Assembly: GCA_028751875.1 (NCBI GenBank)
Contig: CM054140.1
Span: 14,358,271 to 14,422,270, forward strand
DNA length: 64,000 bases
Direction of reading: 5' to 3'
Origin: Rapana venosa
Lineage: Eukaryota; Mollusca; Gastropoda; Neogastropoda; Muricidae
Position numbers and translations under genes: made by a program. Shown here piece after piece: positions 27,801 to 41,100 of the stretch (position 1 is its first letter; each line of letters starts with the position of its first letter). The notes below the pieces were generated by a model that saw nothing but the letters and a program-made list of their open reading frames with translations, was not told the origin of the DNA and did no database searches.

Positions 27801-28255
27801 CTGTTGCCTAACACAAAACTGCCTCTGCACCTCTGACAAACAGATCTAACATTAAAAAATCTTTCCATCCCTTGTTCAGTCAAAAAGTGACACATACTTT
27901 GCATTTAATCATCATTTTCTTTCACATTAACTTCACTTACCTTTACATTTTAAAAAAAGGCATAATTGTTAACGAAGTCTCTCAGTCACGATCGCAATCT
28001 TTCTTCCGTAGTTGTATAAACCATTTTCTACAATAAACGTACGAACTATGTTGAACAACTTGCAAAAAAGACAAGAAAACAATTTAAATTCAAGTGGCTT
28101 TGCAGTTTTCTTTCTGAAGGCAGGCCCACATCTGACAGGGGGCCAAGCCTAAACACACTCAGTCTGCTCCGTACTGAAGACAGTCATGATCCCTTCCTAA
28201 CACACTGCGTTGCACAACGCCACACTGTCCACAGACCACTCTGTTCAAAGCACTA

Positions 28256-29970
28256 CTACACAAAGCGTGGCGTGCGATCAGAACTGAGATCTTTGGCACC
28301 AGAAGAGAGGCTGCTGGATTCTGTAGATTTTTGGTCTTGACTTTTTTCATGGAATCGACCTCCAGCAGCACCAGCAGCAGCAGCAGAACCCTTCATGCCA
28401 CTGTCACTGGAAATGCTGGAGATGGTCTTTGTAGAGAGGCCACTGCTTTCTACCACAGAGGATAAAGACAGACTGGCTTTACTGGCCCCAACACCCACAG
28501 CCGATGTGCCTGTAGCTGACACAGAGGAGTAAACCTTGGAGGCCCCGTTTGTCCCTGATCTAGGGAGAGGGGTAGTACTGCCCGACAAATTCTTACCACC
28601 ACCACTCCCAGCAGTACTCCTAGGACTACTACCCACTCCACCTCTGAAGGACACACCAGCTTTACCCGCAGAGCTGCTGCTGCTGCTGCCACTTGCGCGG
28701 GACAATGCTGCGTTGTCCCTCATGCCCCCAGCGCTCCTCTCTCCCGACCCGCGACGTGTCCGTGCTCCTGTTCCAAGAGAAGCTGGGGAAGAATCTGAGC
28801 TGGTGGAAGACAGCGCTCGTGGAGAGGAATCGGGGCTGCTGGAGTAGGCTGCAGGGCGACGCACCAAGCCCGTCACAGATCCTGAGGTGGAACGAGACAG
28901 CGCTGTGGACGAGGGAGGCAGAGAGGTGATGGGGCGTCGCGAAGCGGACGACGGGGGAGTTGCAGCAGGAGGGTACCGGGAAAGGACCGACTTTGGGGAG
29001 CTGGACTGAGGAGAGGAGGGGCTGCTGAGGCCTGTGATGTTGCTGCGACGCTGACCTATACTCACAGTGGACGGTCGTGTCTTGGAGACAGCAGAGTACT
29101 TTCCACCTCCTGTCACAGGACTGGAACGAACATTGGAAGAGTCCAGTTTGCTGGTAGATCCTGTGCCAAGTCTGATTCCTGAGCGGCCTGAGCTGTCTGT
29201 ATACCCTTGCAACTTACTGCCAGAGCTGCTGCGCTCCATCTTCTTCACCTTCGTCTCCGTGCTTTCTGCACTGAAGGCAGAGTTTTTACTCTTATGTACA
29301 GGTGACACTGCTCCAGTTCCTTCTATCTTCTCAATGGCAGACATCACGGAGACACTTTCCACAGTCTCTACCCTAGACTGGTCCAGCACCTGCTGTTCAG
29401 AGACAGATGGAGGGTAGATTTCAGCAGCGACAACAGTCTGCGTGGGCAACTGTCCATCTCCCGACACAGGCAAGGTTGCCGCTTCCCCCTGTGTGTCTTC
29501 TGCCTTGTCCATGGACACCACATGCTCCAGGCCTTCAAAGATCACCGGCCCCCCGTCCTCTTCCCTCGACAAGGAGCTCAGTCTAGGATCAGACATGGCA
29601 GAGGTCATGCCCTCGTCCGCTGTGATCCCCAGCTTAGGGTCAGACCTGATGGCAGACAGCAACTTCCTCTGCTCCAGGCGGAAACGGTCGGCACGGTCCC
29701 CCTTGGTGGGGGAGAGGCGGCCATCGGACATGGCGGATCCTGCGGAGGAGGAGGAGGTGTGGAGGGGTTTGATGGTGGGGCTGGCGGGCAGACTGGCAGA
29801 GCCACGCCCTGCAGGGCCCGGCCAGGTGGAGGAGTCCACCACCGTGGACACAGGCTGGGTGGTGGGCAAGGTGGTGTCCGGCGCTGGCTCCATGTCCGCC
29901 AGGGGAGCTAAAGGGAGTGGTCCTGGTGACGGCAAGCCTCCTGCAGCCTTCCCCACAGGCAGTAGGGATT
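28256..29970 (-). CDS. ARHGAP29: Exon 20: large last exon, Ser-rich tail ending PRFV
   Basis: Residues 676-1246 and a TAG stop at 28256-28258. The exon starts after a TGTGACAG acceptor, and the carried G makes the first codon Glu (ESLLPVGK). It holds about 570 residues dominated by Ser, with Gly, Thr, Pro and Arg, and no folded domain. It is probably disordered, with many SP/TP and RxxS patterns. The C-terminus reads SSDRTPRFV; human ARHGAP29 ends in PQFV, a ligand for a PTPN13 PDZ domain. It is GC-richer than its surroundings. The long open frames on the opposite strand here are shadows of this coding sequence. Confidence 0.9.
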
Positions 29971-31310
29971 CTGTCACACACAGCACAGGCCACCTTTAGT
30001 CCCCTTGCACTTTTCATTCCTTTACAATTACATTGTCAGTGTGTAATAGATATACAGTGTACCAAAACAAAGCTAACTCACTGGCAAAGACAAAACAGTT
30101 ACATTGGAAATGTAGGTATATAAAATCATTATCTGTGAATAAATGTGTGTGTGTGTGTGTGTGGTGCGAGGGTGTGCGCACGTAGATGTGTGTGTGAATG
30201 TGTTATCTTTCTGAGTGGGTCACGACACAGAATGTGAGCTGTCCCCATGTTTTTGTGCATTTTTCATCAGATTTCAAAGCCTTTTAAAAATATCCAGTCT
30301 GTCTTCCTTCCATTTATTCATTATATCCAGACCAGCAATTTTTTTTACAAGGGCACTAAAAATACATTATTTAAAAGGCTTCTGACACAACCCCACATTG
30401 TGCAATATCAAAGAGCATTTTCAATCAAGGACAGCTATATTTTACTTCTGACTCTAAAATAGTAGTGTCATCTTTTAGCATTAATTACACAATATGCTAT
30501 TTTTAATTTTTTTTAAAAGGGGGGGGGGGGGGTCAATTAAAATACCTTTGATTCCCAAAGGCAATGCAGAAAAGACATGAAAACCCAAACAAGCAAAAAA
30601 AACCAAGGTTAGCAAATCCAAAAAGGAAGATACCAAAACTACCCAATTTAATTCAACAAATGATCTGCATAATGGGGAGGGAGGGGGGTTTTAACATACA
30701 TTTTTATTTAAGTTTGAATCTGATGCACAGATTTTCTTATACAGCTTGTTTGCTGTTGTTTATTTTCTCACCTGTAGGACAAATTTTTGGCAACATTGCT
30801 AAGTCTAAAAATCAAAATTTCCATTAGAAACAAAATCAGTCTTGGGATGTAACTTGTTAATTGACTGAATTATTTATATAAGCTGTATAACCCTTAACTA
30901 TACACAAAATTCATGGTGCTAAAATGAAGTAACAATGAAAGTTGTTAAATTATGAAACCATGATCAGAATCACAAAAAATTCAACTTTTCAGCTGAAAAG
31001 ACTGTCACAGATTTAACAGCAGATAAAATGACCTTATGACAGACTGCTTGGAAATAGTTTTCCTCAAGATATCCAAAAGCAGAGTCAGGTCTTTATGTTT
31101 TCTATCTAAGGAAGTCCATGGTTGCGAAATTCAGAAAAAAAACATTTCACACTATGAAAAGGAAGAGCTGTCATCCTTATTTCTTTCATTTTTATATCAA
31201 GTGTTCTACAATCTTTCAACATTACTGATTAGATAAACACATCAACATACTATTTAAGCATTATCTTATCCATGAATCTGGTCATCAGAGTTTTCATCTG
31301 ATTTGAATTC

Positions 31311-31348
<38 letters not shown>

Positions 31349-32955
31349 GCCAAGGAGGTAGTCACTCAAGTGACCCTCAGATTTTACAAAACGATTCTAT
31401 ATGCCTATGGCATACCGCACACTTGGCCTGGCAAGAACTACTGTAGCATCAAAAATAATTCACATTAAAAAAAAAGCTTCCACCAAAGCTGCAAGCCTTT
31501 AAAGCATTTCTAATCTAAGCCTTTTTGTGTTTTCTGAGCATTATGTTGTACCAGCTGTGCTAAATTTCTTCATTCCAAAAAAAAAAAATCAATTTGATAT
31601 ACGAGATGATTCAGTTTTCACTTCCATATAAAATCTAAATATGTATAGAAGATACTGCCATTTTATCTCCTGACCTTGAAAATCAGTATAAGCTCATTTT
31701 CACAACATGCCCAAGTTTCTAAATTCACCAGCTACAATAAACATGTACAGTAGTACACAAAGCACACCACCAACCAACATAAAAAAAAAGCAATGCCATA
31801 TTACTTACTGAACACAAACAATACATCAAATTCATGCACTGGTGATTCCCTAAGAAGCCGCTTTACAAACCAAGGCAACTTTCAGAGGAGACCAACCTTT
31901 GGTGCGGGACAGTACAGAAGCCTTTCTGTGCTTTGTGTCACACAAAATGAGGACAGAATATGACTAAGTGCCAACATGTTTCAGTTTGGTTTTAAGTTAC
32001 TTTACATCATTATGAATGTGGCACCAGTAGCTTGTTCAAGGATTTGTAATGTAACACTCTACACCACAAAAATGCTTCTTTTTTCCAAACTAATATGATG
32101 TAACAATGTTTGACAAATGTCTATAAAAAAAGAAATAAATTAAAAAAAGAAAGAAGGGGGGGGGGTAATGAAATTACTAATCACCTACAAAGAAAGTTTT
32201 GAGCTGCTTTTCTTCCTTGCTTACTGGAATTGATTCCTGTATTTGACCTGCATGTCTAATTTCCTTGCGTGTGCGCGCACACACACACACAACACATTCT
32301 TTCAGTAATAGTTGTACTTTCACACTGAGCAAACATTAGCCACCACACATTCACTGGGAGCAGTAGAATTATCAAAAAAATACATAAAATTTAAGGAATG
32401 GTCTTATCAAATTTCTTTAACACTTGCAATAGCCTGAGGGATGAATTTTTTAAAAATTTAATTTATAAAAAAATATGGACTGCTCAAAGAATCACCATAA
32501 TACATACACATTGATCAATACACAGCCCACATCTAGACATGCCCTGCCACACACACGTCAATCAATTCAACCATAATAAACAGTTATGTTGATCACATCT
32601 GTACAACTGGATGAATCAATGATACACAGGAAGGGGTGATTCGGTAACTGGGGAGAATCAAGCCTACACAGTTTTCTTATACACCACCACACATGCATGA
32701 ACAAAACCAAAAAAATTTAATTAATTTTTTTTTTTAATCACACATTACTGTCAACCAATGTTTTCTAGCTATGGCACATGTCACAATAATTAACATGAAA
32801 ACTGTGGATATGAACACACTGAAATAACAAAAGACACCCAAAAAAGGGAAAAAATAAAATAAAAGCTAAAAAAAACACCTGTCATTAAAATAAAAAAAAG
32901 CAAAAACTAATACATTCAGGGGAAAAAGTTAAAACCAAACTGCACAAACTTGCCC

Positions 32956-33024
<69 letters not shown>

Positions 33025-35084
33025 TGTGCGTGCGTGCGCGCGCGCGTGCGTGTATGCATGTGTGTGTGTGTGCAGGTGTCTGTCTGTCTGTCTGTGTCTC
33101 TGTGTGTCTGTGTGTGTCCATGTTGGCGTGTGTGTTTGCATGCATGAGTGTATACCAGACTGCACAGTGTTGTAAAGCACAGTCCTGTACCCGTTACAAT
33201 AAAAATGGAAAAAAAATACTCAACACCGGGAACACAATAAACTGGCGTATAATAATAATAACACAATACAATCTTCTCACTACAACCAAAACACACAAAA
33301 AAACCAACCACGGGGAATAAACGTACAGGAAAAAAAGAAAGAGAACTCAACACCAGAACTGAAACAGAAAATGCCTGGCCCCTCCCGAAATATGTGACTG
33401 AAAGCAGCCATCCCAAACGACGGAAACATGCTGACGGGGTTACGTTTCTCACCAGTCAACTGTCAATAGGGAAAGTTAGGGAACTTCAGTGCTGAAAACA
33501 GAACACCACTCTCACTGAGCAGAGTGAGGCAGACAGTGCACAGTGCATAATTCAGAACACAGAGAGAAAACAAAACAACAGATGCCCAAAATCACAGTGG
33601 ATGAAAAGAAAAACAAAAGCAAGGAAAACATCAATGACTGTAAGAGATCAACAAAGTGCAAGCCAGTGGTGGTTCGCGTTATTGTTACCTGGAACCAAAA
33701 AAATTATTACTTTCAAAAAAGAAAGGAAGCATGCCATGTTGTGTCTTTAATTAGTTTTAGAAGAAAGGAATGGATGAAAAATAAAACAAAGAAACAGATG
33801 AATGAAATTGTGTAATAAATGTGACTGTTCAAACATCAACGGAAAGAATATTTATGTGTATAGTGATAATAAATGAATGAACAATTCATCTTATAATCAA
33901 TGCTTTGAGAACCTGAAAAGCAAAATACAAATCAGAAAAGAATTTCACTCTTTCGTTTATAAATCCACTTTTTAACATTAAAAACATGCACTGAGACACA
34001 TTTAATACATAAGAAAAAGAGACAAATGATAACACACAATTATCTTGTACATCATCTTCAACATATAGTAAATTATGCTTTTCGATGTATGACTGATTTT
34101 TTTTAACCCGACATGTTTTTCTCTCATGCATCTGTTCTTCAGCACTTAACTATAAAGCTGGCTTAGTTTAGTTTACCCACAAAGCTCATACAGACATTAC
34201 AAACATCTACATAATGTCAACACTCTTCTTCTACAAATTCCTAGACACAGCAGATGAACAGCTTCTGACCATCACAAAGTCAGTACAGCACTACCAACCC
34301 CACTCTAGGCAAAAACAATGCAATACATCAGTAATTTACTGCAATCACAGCAAGGAATGCAAGTTCTATATTCTGCCACACAAGTTGGTGTTTACAGCCT
34401 GAACAACCAGATAAACATAACATGGCTGAAATCACATAAAGTCCATTAGATTAAAAAAAAAAAAAAAAAACAATCCAATCATCTATAAAATGATTGGATT
34501 TTAACAAGAAAAAATAACTATACCAAGAGTGTTTAGGTTTAAGAAGAAAAAATGCATCAAATACGATTAACAAAGTACAAAAACAGATATCTAAGTTTTG
34601 TTATGCTTCTCAGATTATCATTTTTTACAGAAATCTTGGCTGTCTGTTTTGGCAAAAGGGAGACAGGGTTATGTGCTGGGTAACAGCAATAAGCAAAACA
34701 TTTCAGAGGGGAGGGAAAGTATTACCAGCAGGACATATCCACTATAAATAGATTTAACATCTCCCCTAAATTTTGTCTATAAGGACAAGCAATCAGCTTA
34801 ACAATGAGGGGTGGTTGTTGTTTTTTTTTTTGGGGGGGGAGGGGGGGGTGTTCATTTGTTTTTGGTGGGGTTTTTTTGTTTGTTGTTGGGTTGGGGGGGG
34901 TTTTGGGGGGAAAGAGTCATTCTTTATTGTGACTGTGACCAAAGAAAATTATAATAATAACTTCAATATATAGTACGTAAAATTGGCAATATGCACTCAG
35001 AAATAACTATATGCATGCCCACATACATGTGCAGATGAATGCACACACTCAAAGAGTACACACACTCACTTTCTCTCTCTCCCT

Positions 35085-35151
<67 letters not shown>

Positions 35152-38100
35152 GCACACACACATACACACACGTTGATGAAACAAAAACAAGTAAATTTTC
35201 AAATCGAAAACTAAAGATCGATTAGAAGTTGAATTACACTACAAACTACAATTTTCTACAGAAGTTTTAAAAAAAAAAAAGTCTGTGAGAGAAAAAAAAG
35301 ATACTCTTCAGTTGGCCACGAATGAGCAAAGTTACAACACACAAAAAATTTTACATAAATATAAATATACTCCAGTTATTTACAGTGCCTTTATGATTAC
35401 GGTGTACAAAAATAAAAATGCTGCTGTGGTTAATATTGCAAATATTGACTGTGAAGTTCAAAAATAAAAAAAGATATTGAAATTGATACTGCTCCTGATA
35501 GATAAGAGGTGCAACAACTTTATACTGTGACCAAAAAAAAATACAGCACCATCATACAGAACAGTGCAAACAGCCACAGAAAATGGTAACATTCAAAAGA
35601 GGGGGTAGAAATTATGTTGTGTATGAACAATAAAATGGGTAGCACAGAGATATGGAAGGATGCCAAAATCTTAAAGCCTTTCTTTGCAAATGCTCAAAGT
35701 TGCCTCTTACCCTACCCTACCCTACCTTACCCTTTCCCTCTCCACACCTCCTTTCCTTTCCTCCTTTACAAAAATTAGGTTCGCTTTTGCTTTTAAACTG
35801 TTCCTGCTACTCATCCACAGGTTACTTATTTGGTTGGTGTGTGTGTGTGTGTGTGGAGGTAGGGATGGGGGGTTAAGAGGGGTTGGGTTTGGGTTTTTTT
35901 ACACTTGTCCCAACCCTACCAAGCTTGTTCTTCGTTCCTTTCCTGTAGCCAATAGTTTACAGGAATTACAACTGTAAGACCACCATAAGGCCAATGATCA
36001 GACTGTTGCAAGGTAACTTACAGGCTGTTCAGAATTCCCTATTTTTGTCTGAAATATGCTACACCCCTCCTACATGTGCCCCCTACTGATGACAGTAAAG
36101 TCTCTTTAGCTGCAATGCCAAACTTAAATCATCACAACTCACGGCAAGTTTGGAAATAGAGGACAAATCAAAACTGAGTCCACAGGAGACTACACATAAA
36201 GAGCAGCTAAATCTGAGGGTTTTTTTTATTTGTTTGTTGCTGAGTTTTTCTGGTACTTGATAGCGATTTATCAGGATGCAGATCGCGATTTATCAGGATG
36301 CAGATCATGCTTAGGAGACTACAAAAATTCAAGATTGCAAGGCTGGGACCTACTGTACACTTCTTTTTTACTTTATAATGTGCACTGACATCGGCAAGGA
36401 ATATATTAGGGCTTTGACAGGAGAATGGTGGGATAAACAAAGTATTGGTTTGACAATTTGAGTCAGTCTCAAAATACAATGTCAATTATACATGACAGAG
36501 CGGCCAGTCTTTCCTTCAGCCTGTAGCAAATGAAAGATCCTATAAAGATATGTCACAACAATTTATTAAAACCCTATGAACAGATCAACCTGTCACCTCA
36601 GCTGTCTATTGCTGTAGCCACTGCACCTAGATGACTGATCATCATTACCTGTATTTATTATGTAATGATTAAAAGAAAAGCAAAAAACTGTACCTAGTTC
36701 TTGGCTTTTTCCCAGCTAAATCTTCCAAGATTTGTTTCCAACTTTTCTACCTTCAATTTTTTTTTACATGGCAAAGAGAAGATGATCTCTAAGTGTTATC
36801 AGTGAGTAATTCAGCCTTCAATTCACACACAAATGATTAAAGGTGTTAAGCAAAGGTTTGTATAAAAAAAGAAAAATGACAATTCTTCTACATTCTACTG
36901 AAGTGTTCTCAATAACAGGCTGGTTTCTTGGTTTTGTTGTTTTGCTTTTTGAGTATTTACATTAAACTTTATCACAGAATGTCACACCAAATGTTTACAA
37001 CACACGACAAACAAAGGCTTTAAGGTGCTGAGGAGGGAAAAAAACAACAACAGAGGTATGTGTAAGCACAGCAAGCGGTCTGTGAAACGCTACGTTCTAC
37101 ATGATAGCTACAGTGAGGGTTTTAGTCCCAGGGTCACTTACAAACTTGTGCAACACACACACATGCACAAAGCCAGCATGGTGCGTGCTACTCTAGAAAT
37201 CTTCTGTCCACACAACCCAAGGACCACCCGTTTCCTCTGCAGGAAAGCAAAATGCAGCCTGGATTACTGTCTGTGCAAAGACTACAGCTGTTCACCATGT
37301 ATCTCCACTATGTAATGTTTACAGCATACATTATCTATACACGACATAGGTAGCATACACAATACTATGATCCCTTTCTCTACAACATTCACTGCATTTT
37401 CTTTGAAAAGTTGTACAACTTTCTTGTTTAACACTGAATAAAACTATTCTCACAAAGGACAGACGCAACAGAACACACATTTAAGTACAAGCAACACTCT
37501 TCTCACAACAGGCTGATCCAATAACTGCGGTGGATATGATGGAATGAAATGTGATGGAACTGATGCAATGGATGCCCATGACAGAGAACAAAACACATCA
37601 ACAGATAAAAGAAGCAAGCATCAAGACAACTGCACATCAAAATTGCATGTAATACACATCCAAAAGTTCCAACGACAGTGCCTCTGAAAGAAAACAAGGT
37701 CTTTCAGAACAGTCTTTAAAAATGTAATGAAGAGTGAGGAGATTCCCTTCATGGTTTTTCTCCCTGTTATGTGTGAAGGTGCAAGGGGTGGAGATGAGAA
37801 AAATGTCCATACAACAACACCTCAATTAATTCTTCTTTTTTTTGGTTTACATTTACAATTTCTTGGAATCAGCAAACTTGCACAAATTAACATCTAAAAT
37901 AATCAGACTAGCTTGCTCAACTTACTGTTAAAGGGATTCTTCTTTCTTTTTTTGCTTTTCCTGGGTTTCTTTTTTTTTCATTCAGAAAAACAGGGATGAC
38001 TGTCTAGAGACCCTTTCCTTTCAAAGTTCCAACTCATCCACACAAAAAAAGAAATTCCATCTATGAATGATACATCCTCAGAAAATTGGATAAAATCTTC

Positions 38101-41100
38101 AATTAAAAAACTTTATCAATAGCTCTACATCCCTTTTAAATAGCATACACCCCCAAAAATTAATCAATAATCTGAAGTTCACTTAAGTTGTTAGAATATT
38201 TTGTTTTAACAGCCATTTATCTCACTTTTGGGGGTCACATTTTTTTGTTCGCAAAACATTTATGCAAACCAAAATGGTTTAAGTACTGTTGTTATCTTAA
38301 AGAGGCAAAATAGATGGAATTCCTGACCAGAGAGAATATCTGCCTACAGATACAACCTTTCACACATAGCAAACTAGACCAGACTGTATACCTAGATCCT
38401 GTGCTTAGCAGAATTCTCCAGTTCCTAGAAACACCTCTCCAATAATAATGTGGAAAGTTAGCTGCTCCTCCTCGTCCAATTTGTCTTGAGAGAATGCTCT
38501 GCCCTGACTTAGCTTCTTTCTTCCATCACAACTTCAACAAACTTCCACAACAAAAGCGTGAGAAATGCATTCAGATGCTTCACCATTGGTGTAGTATTAT
38601 CAGATGACAAAACTGAGGCCAAATTGGCAAACAATTCAGATTGATTCAATTCTAATTCGCAAAACAAAGTTTCCGCCACACCAAAAAATAGTATGTCATC
38701 CTGAAGTTAAACAGTAATGATAGGCACTATCACAGTACCTCGGTTAAAATTGTCTTTTTTTGTGTGGAAGAGAACTGATCACCTCCTACCACAGTAAGCT
38801 GAGTGAAAACTGATAAGAATGAACCATTTGGCAGAAACAAATCACCTTCCAAAGACAAAGTATATACCCGAAACAAAAATACAAAATGGATTTTGTTGGT
38901 TTTGTTCCTCGGCAGGTTCTCCGAGGTTCACCAATGGTAAGATTTTTCCATATTCAATCATTTTGTTTCCCCACAAAATGGAAGTAATACATTGAAGACA
39001 TCTCAAAAAGCCATCACATCAGGTTCAGGTATACAGTCTCACTGAATACATTTGGAGCAAAGGCTCCTCCATACAGGTGAACAGCTTGGCAAAGTAACAG
39101 ACTCACAACACTATTCTAGAATAACACACTCACACAGACATTTACCTGCCCGCAAGCATACACAGAACATGTACAGCATATGAGCACAGACAGCACAACA
39201 GAGAGGCAGGGGGAAAGTATATATGTGCAATGATTTTAACTGCCCCAGAAACACCAAAAAACTCTATCCTGATGCCAATTGTGTGAAGATTTCTTTTTTG
39301 GAATTGACTCATAAGCAGTAGAGGATCAACATGATTCACTCTTCTCTGATAAAATTAATCACTGGTCACGTTTCAGTGCTTTTGCCAAGATAGATGTAAC
39401 AATGGAAATCCAGTCTGGGATGTGTCATGCAAATGTCACTCAGGCTTCTGTTTGTATGACGTTTAGTATTGGGGGGGAGGGGGGTGGAGGGGGGGAGTCT
39501 TCATTCCTCGGCTAGAGCTCTGAGGTTTACCAATGGCAAGATTTTGCGTATGTGGCCGTTTCTGCCCATCATGAAGGTAGCCACATTCCAACTTCAGGGA
39601 TGTATGCTGGGTATGTTTGTGTTTCTGTAACCCACCAAACGCCAAAATGAATTACAGGATCTTTAACATGCATATTTTATCTTTTGCATGTGCATATACA
39701 TGAAGGGAATTAAGGCACTGACAAGTCTGTACAGTTACTGAGAGATCATAAAAAACCACCCTTAATTCACCAGATGCCACCAGGATTCGAACCCATGACT
39801 TCATGGACCCATGGGATTGAAGTTGAACAGTCTTGACCGCTCGGCTATGCTGTCCATCAGAATGGAGTTTGTATATGCAAATGCCACCTGGGCTGTGAGT
39901 CCACAATATGTTCTTTGCTGGTAGTTCACAATTTGGGGGAGTATCAAACTCAGTACCAGCATATGGGGAACTTGTCCTGATGTGAAAAGGAGACGACAAA
40001 TAAGGCAGTCAGAGAGCCACTCAACTGCCACTATCTAAATGAGCAAACCTGCTGCTGCTGCTGCCTGCTTCTGGGAAATGTACAACTACTATCACTGTAT
40101 GAAAAATCTGTCTCAGTGTGAAAAAAGGTGCTGACGACAGACACACACACAAGTGCTAGCACTCTGTGGACAGATCAACCCATCACGACATCCTCCACTC
40201 CACTATACCTGCCATGCAGTGAGGGGTGAGGAGGGGGGTGTGGGATTGTGAGTTGGGGGCTGCAGACTGGTCAGGCAACATGACATCGGCAAGATCATCA
40301 TCATCATCATCTTCCTCCTCATCATCATCGAGGGTGGAGAGACTGCTGCCATCTAGGTCGTTGCTCATCCCCTGGCCTGCAATGGAGAAGAACTGAGCAC
40401 TCAGGACTGTGGCTGAAGATGAGGACATTAGGGCTGGGTTAACATTCCCATCACCTCATCAGCTGCAGCTGGGTTACATTCCCTCATCCAGCACTGCCAC
40501 ATGTCAGACCAAACCTCAAGCAGAGAGAGGGAAGCCTCCATTAGACTTCTTTATACCTGCATTAAGTAGGGATGGCATTATGCTTCCTCCTTAAACCACC
40601 ACTGCTTTACACCTTTGATGCACATTTTCCATTTCTATACAGTACATGCTTCAAAGCATTACAGAAACACTAAGCAATGAAACTAGTAAGCAAAGCTTTA
40701 AAAGTCAGTAGATTTGGTACACACATCATTCAGCTTTATTGGTGCTCAAAAATGCATAAGCTTCAAAAATTGAATTAACATGTTAGAGCAAAAAATACAT
40801 TCTACATGCATCCAATAAACTATCAAATAAAATCAACTGTACAGACTGTATGAATCAAGCAATAAAATTTACATAAAATTCTGTCCTAATGTCTGCTACC
40901 GTGCCATTCATGCTTGCCAATACCCATGTACCAAAATGCTCCTCATTTACAGATTATTATCACAACTCCAAACAGCAAATCATATACAATCATAACCAAG
41001 AATAACAGCTGACCTCTCATAGGTAATACAGCTGAGGCTGAAGATAATGTAGATAGAACTTGACAGTTTATATTTCTTATTTTTGCCAACATGATTTATT

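Larger units (their letters stand above)
20195..28255. other. AT-rich region downstream of the gene; possible long 3' UTR
   Basis: This 8-kb stretch is less repetitive than 1-20 kb. It holds a hairpin-type SINE at 20868-21160, a run of 64 C at 22612-22675, CA repeats near 23453, and a GT repeat at 24811-24862. Minus-strand AATAAA signals occur, for example at 26125-26130 and 26364-26369, but I cannot choose the real cleavage site. No other gene is recognised. Confidence 0.5.
29971..40208. other. Large last intron
   Basis: This 10.2-kb interval separates exons 19 and 20. It is AT-rich, with CA repeats at 31313-31347, GA/GT repeats at 32958-33120, a CT repeat at 35073-35149, G/T-rich islands at 34795-34915 and 35830-35900, and SINE copies at 38905-38990 and 39496-39855. 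A 22-bp tandem duplication lies near 36262-36306. No further exon is convincing, though a small one could be hidden. Confidence 0.6.

Noticed and set aside
29442..29999. 185-codon open frame on the plus strand, and other frames at 28450-30017
   Set aside because: They are antisense or out-of-frame to the last exon, whose own frame is fixed by the splice phase and the conserved C-terminal end. High GC and few stops explain them.
35705..35745. (TACCC)n run considered as telomere-like
   Set aside because: The unit is not TTAGGG/CCCTAA and the run is only a few units long.
37025..37315. 96-codon Cys/Arg/Ser-rich open frame in the large intron
   Set aside because: Isolated, no domain or splice context, and on the opposite strand from the gene.
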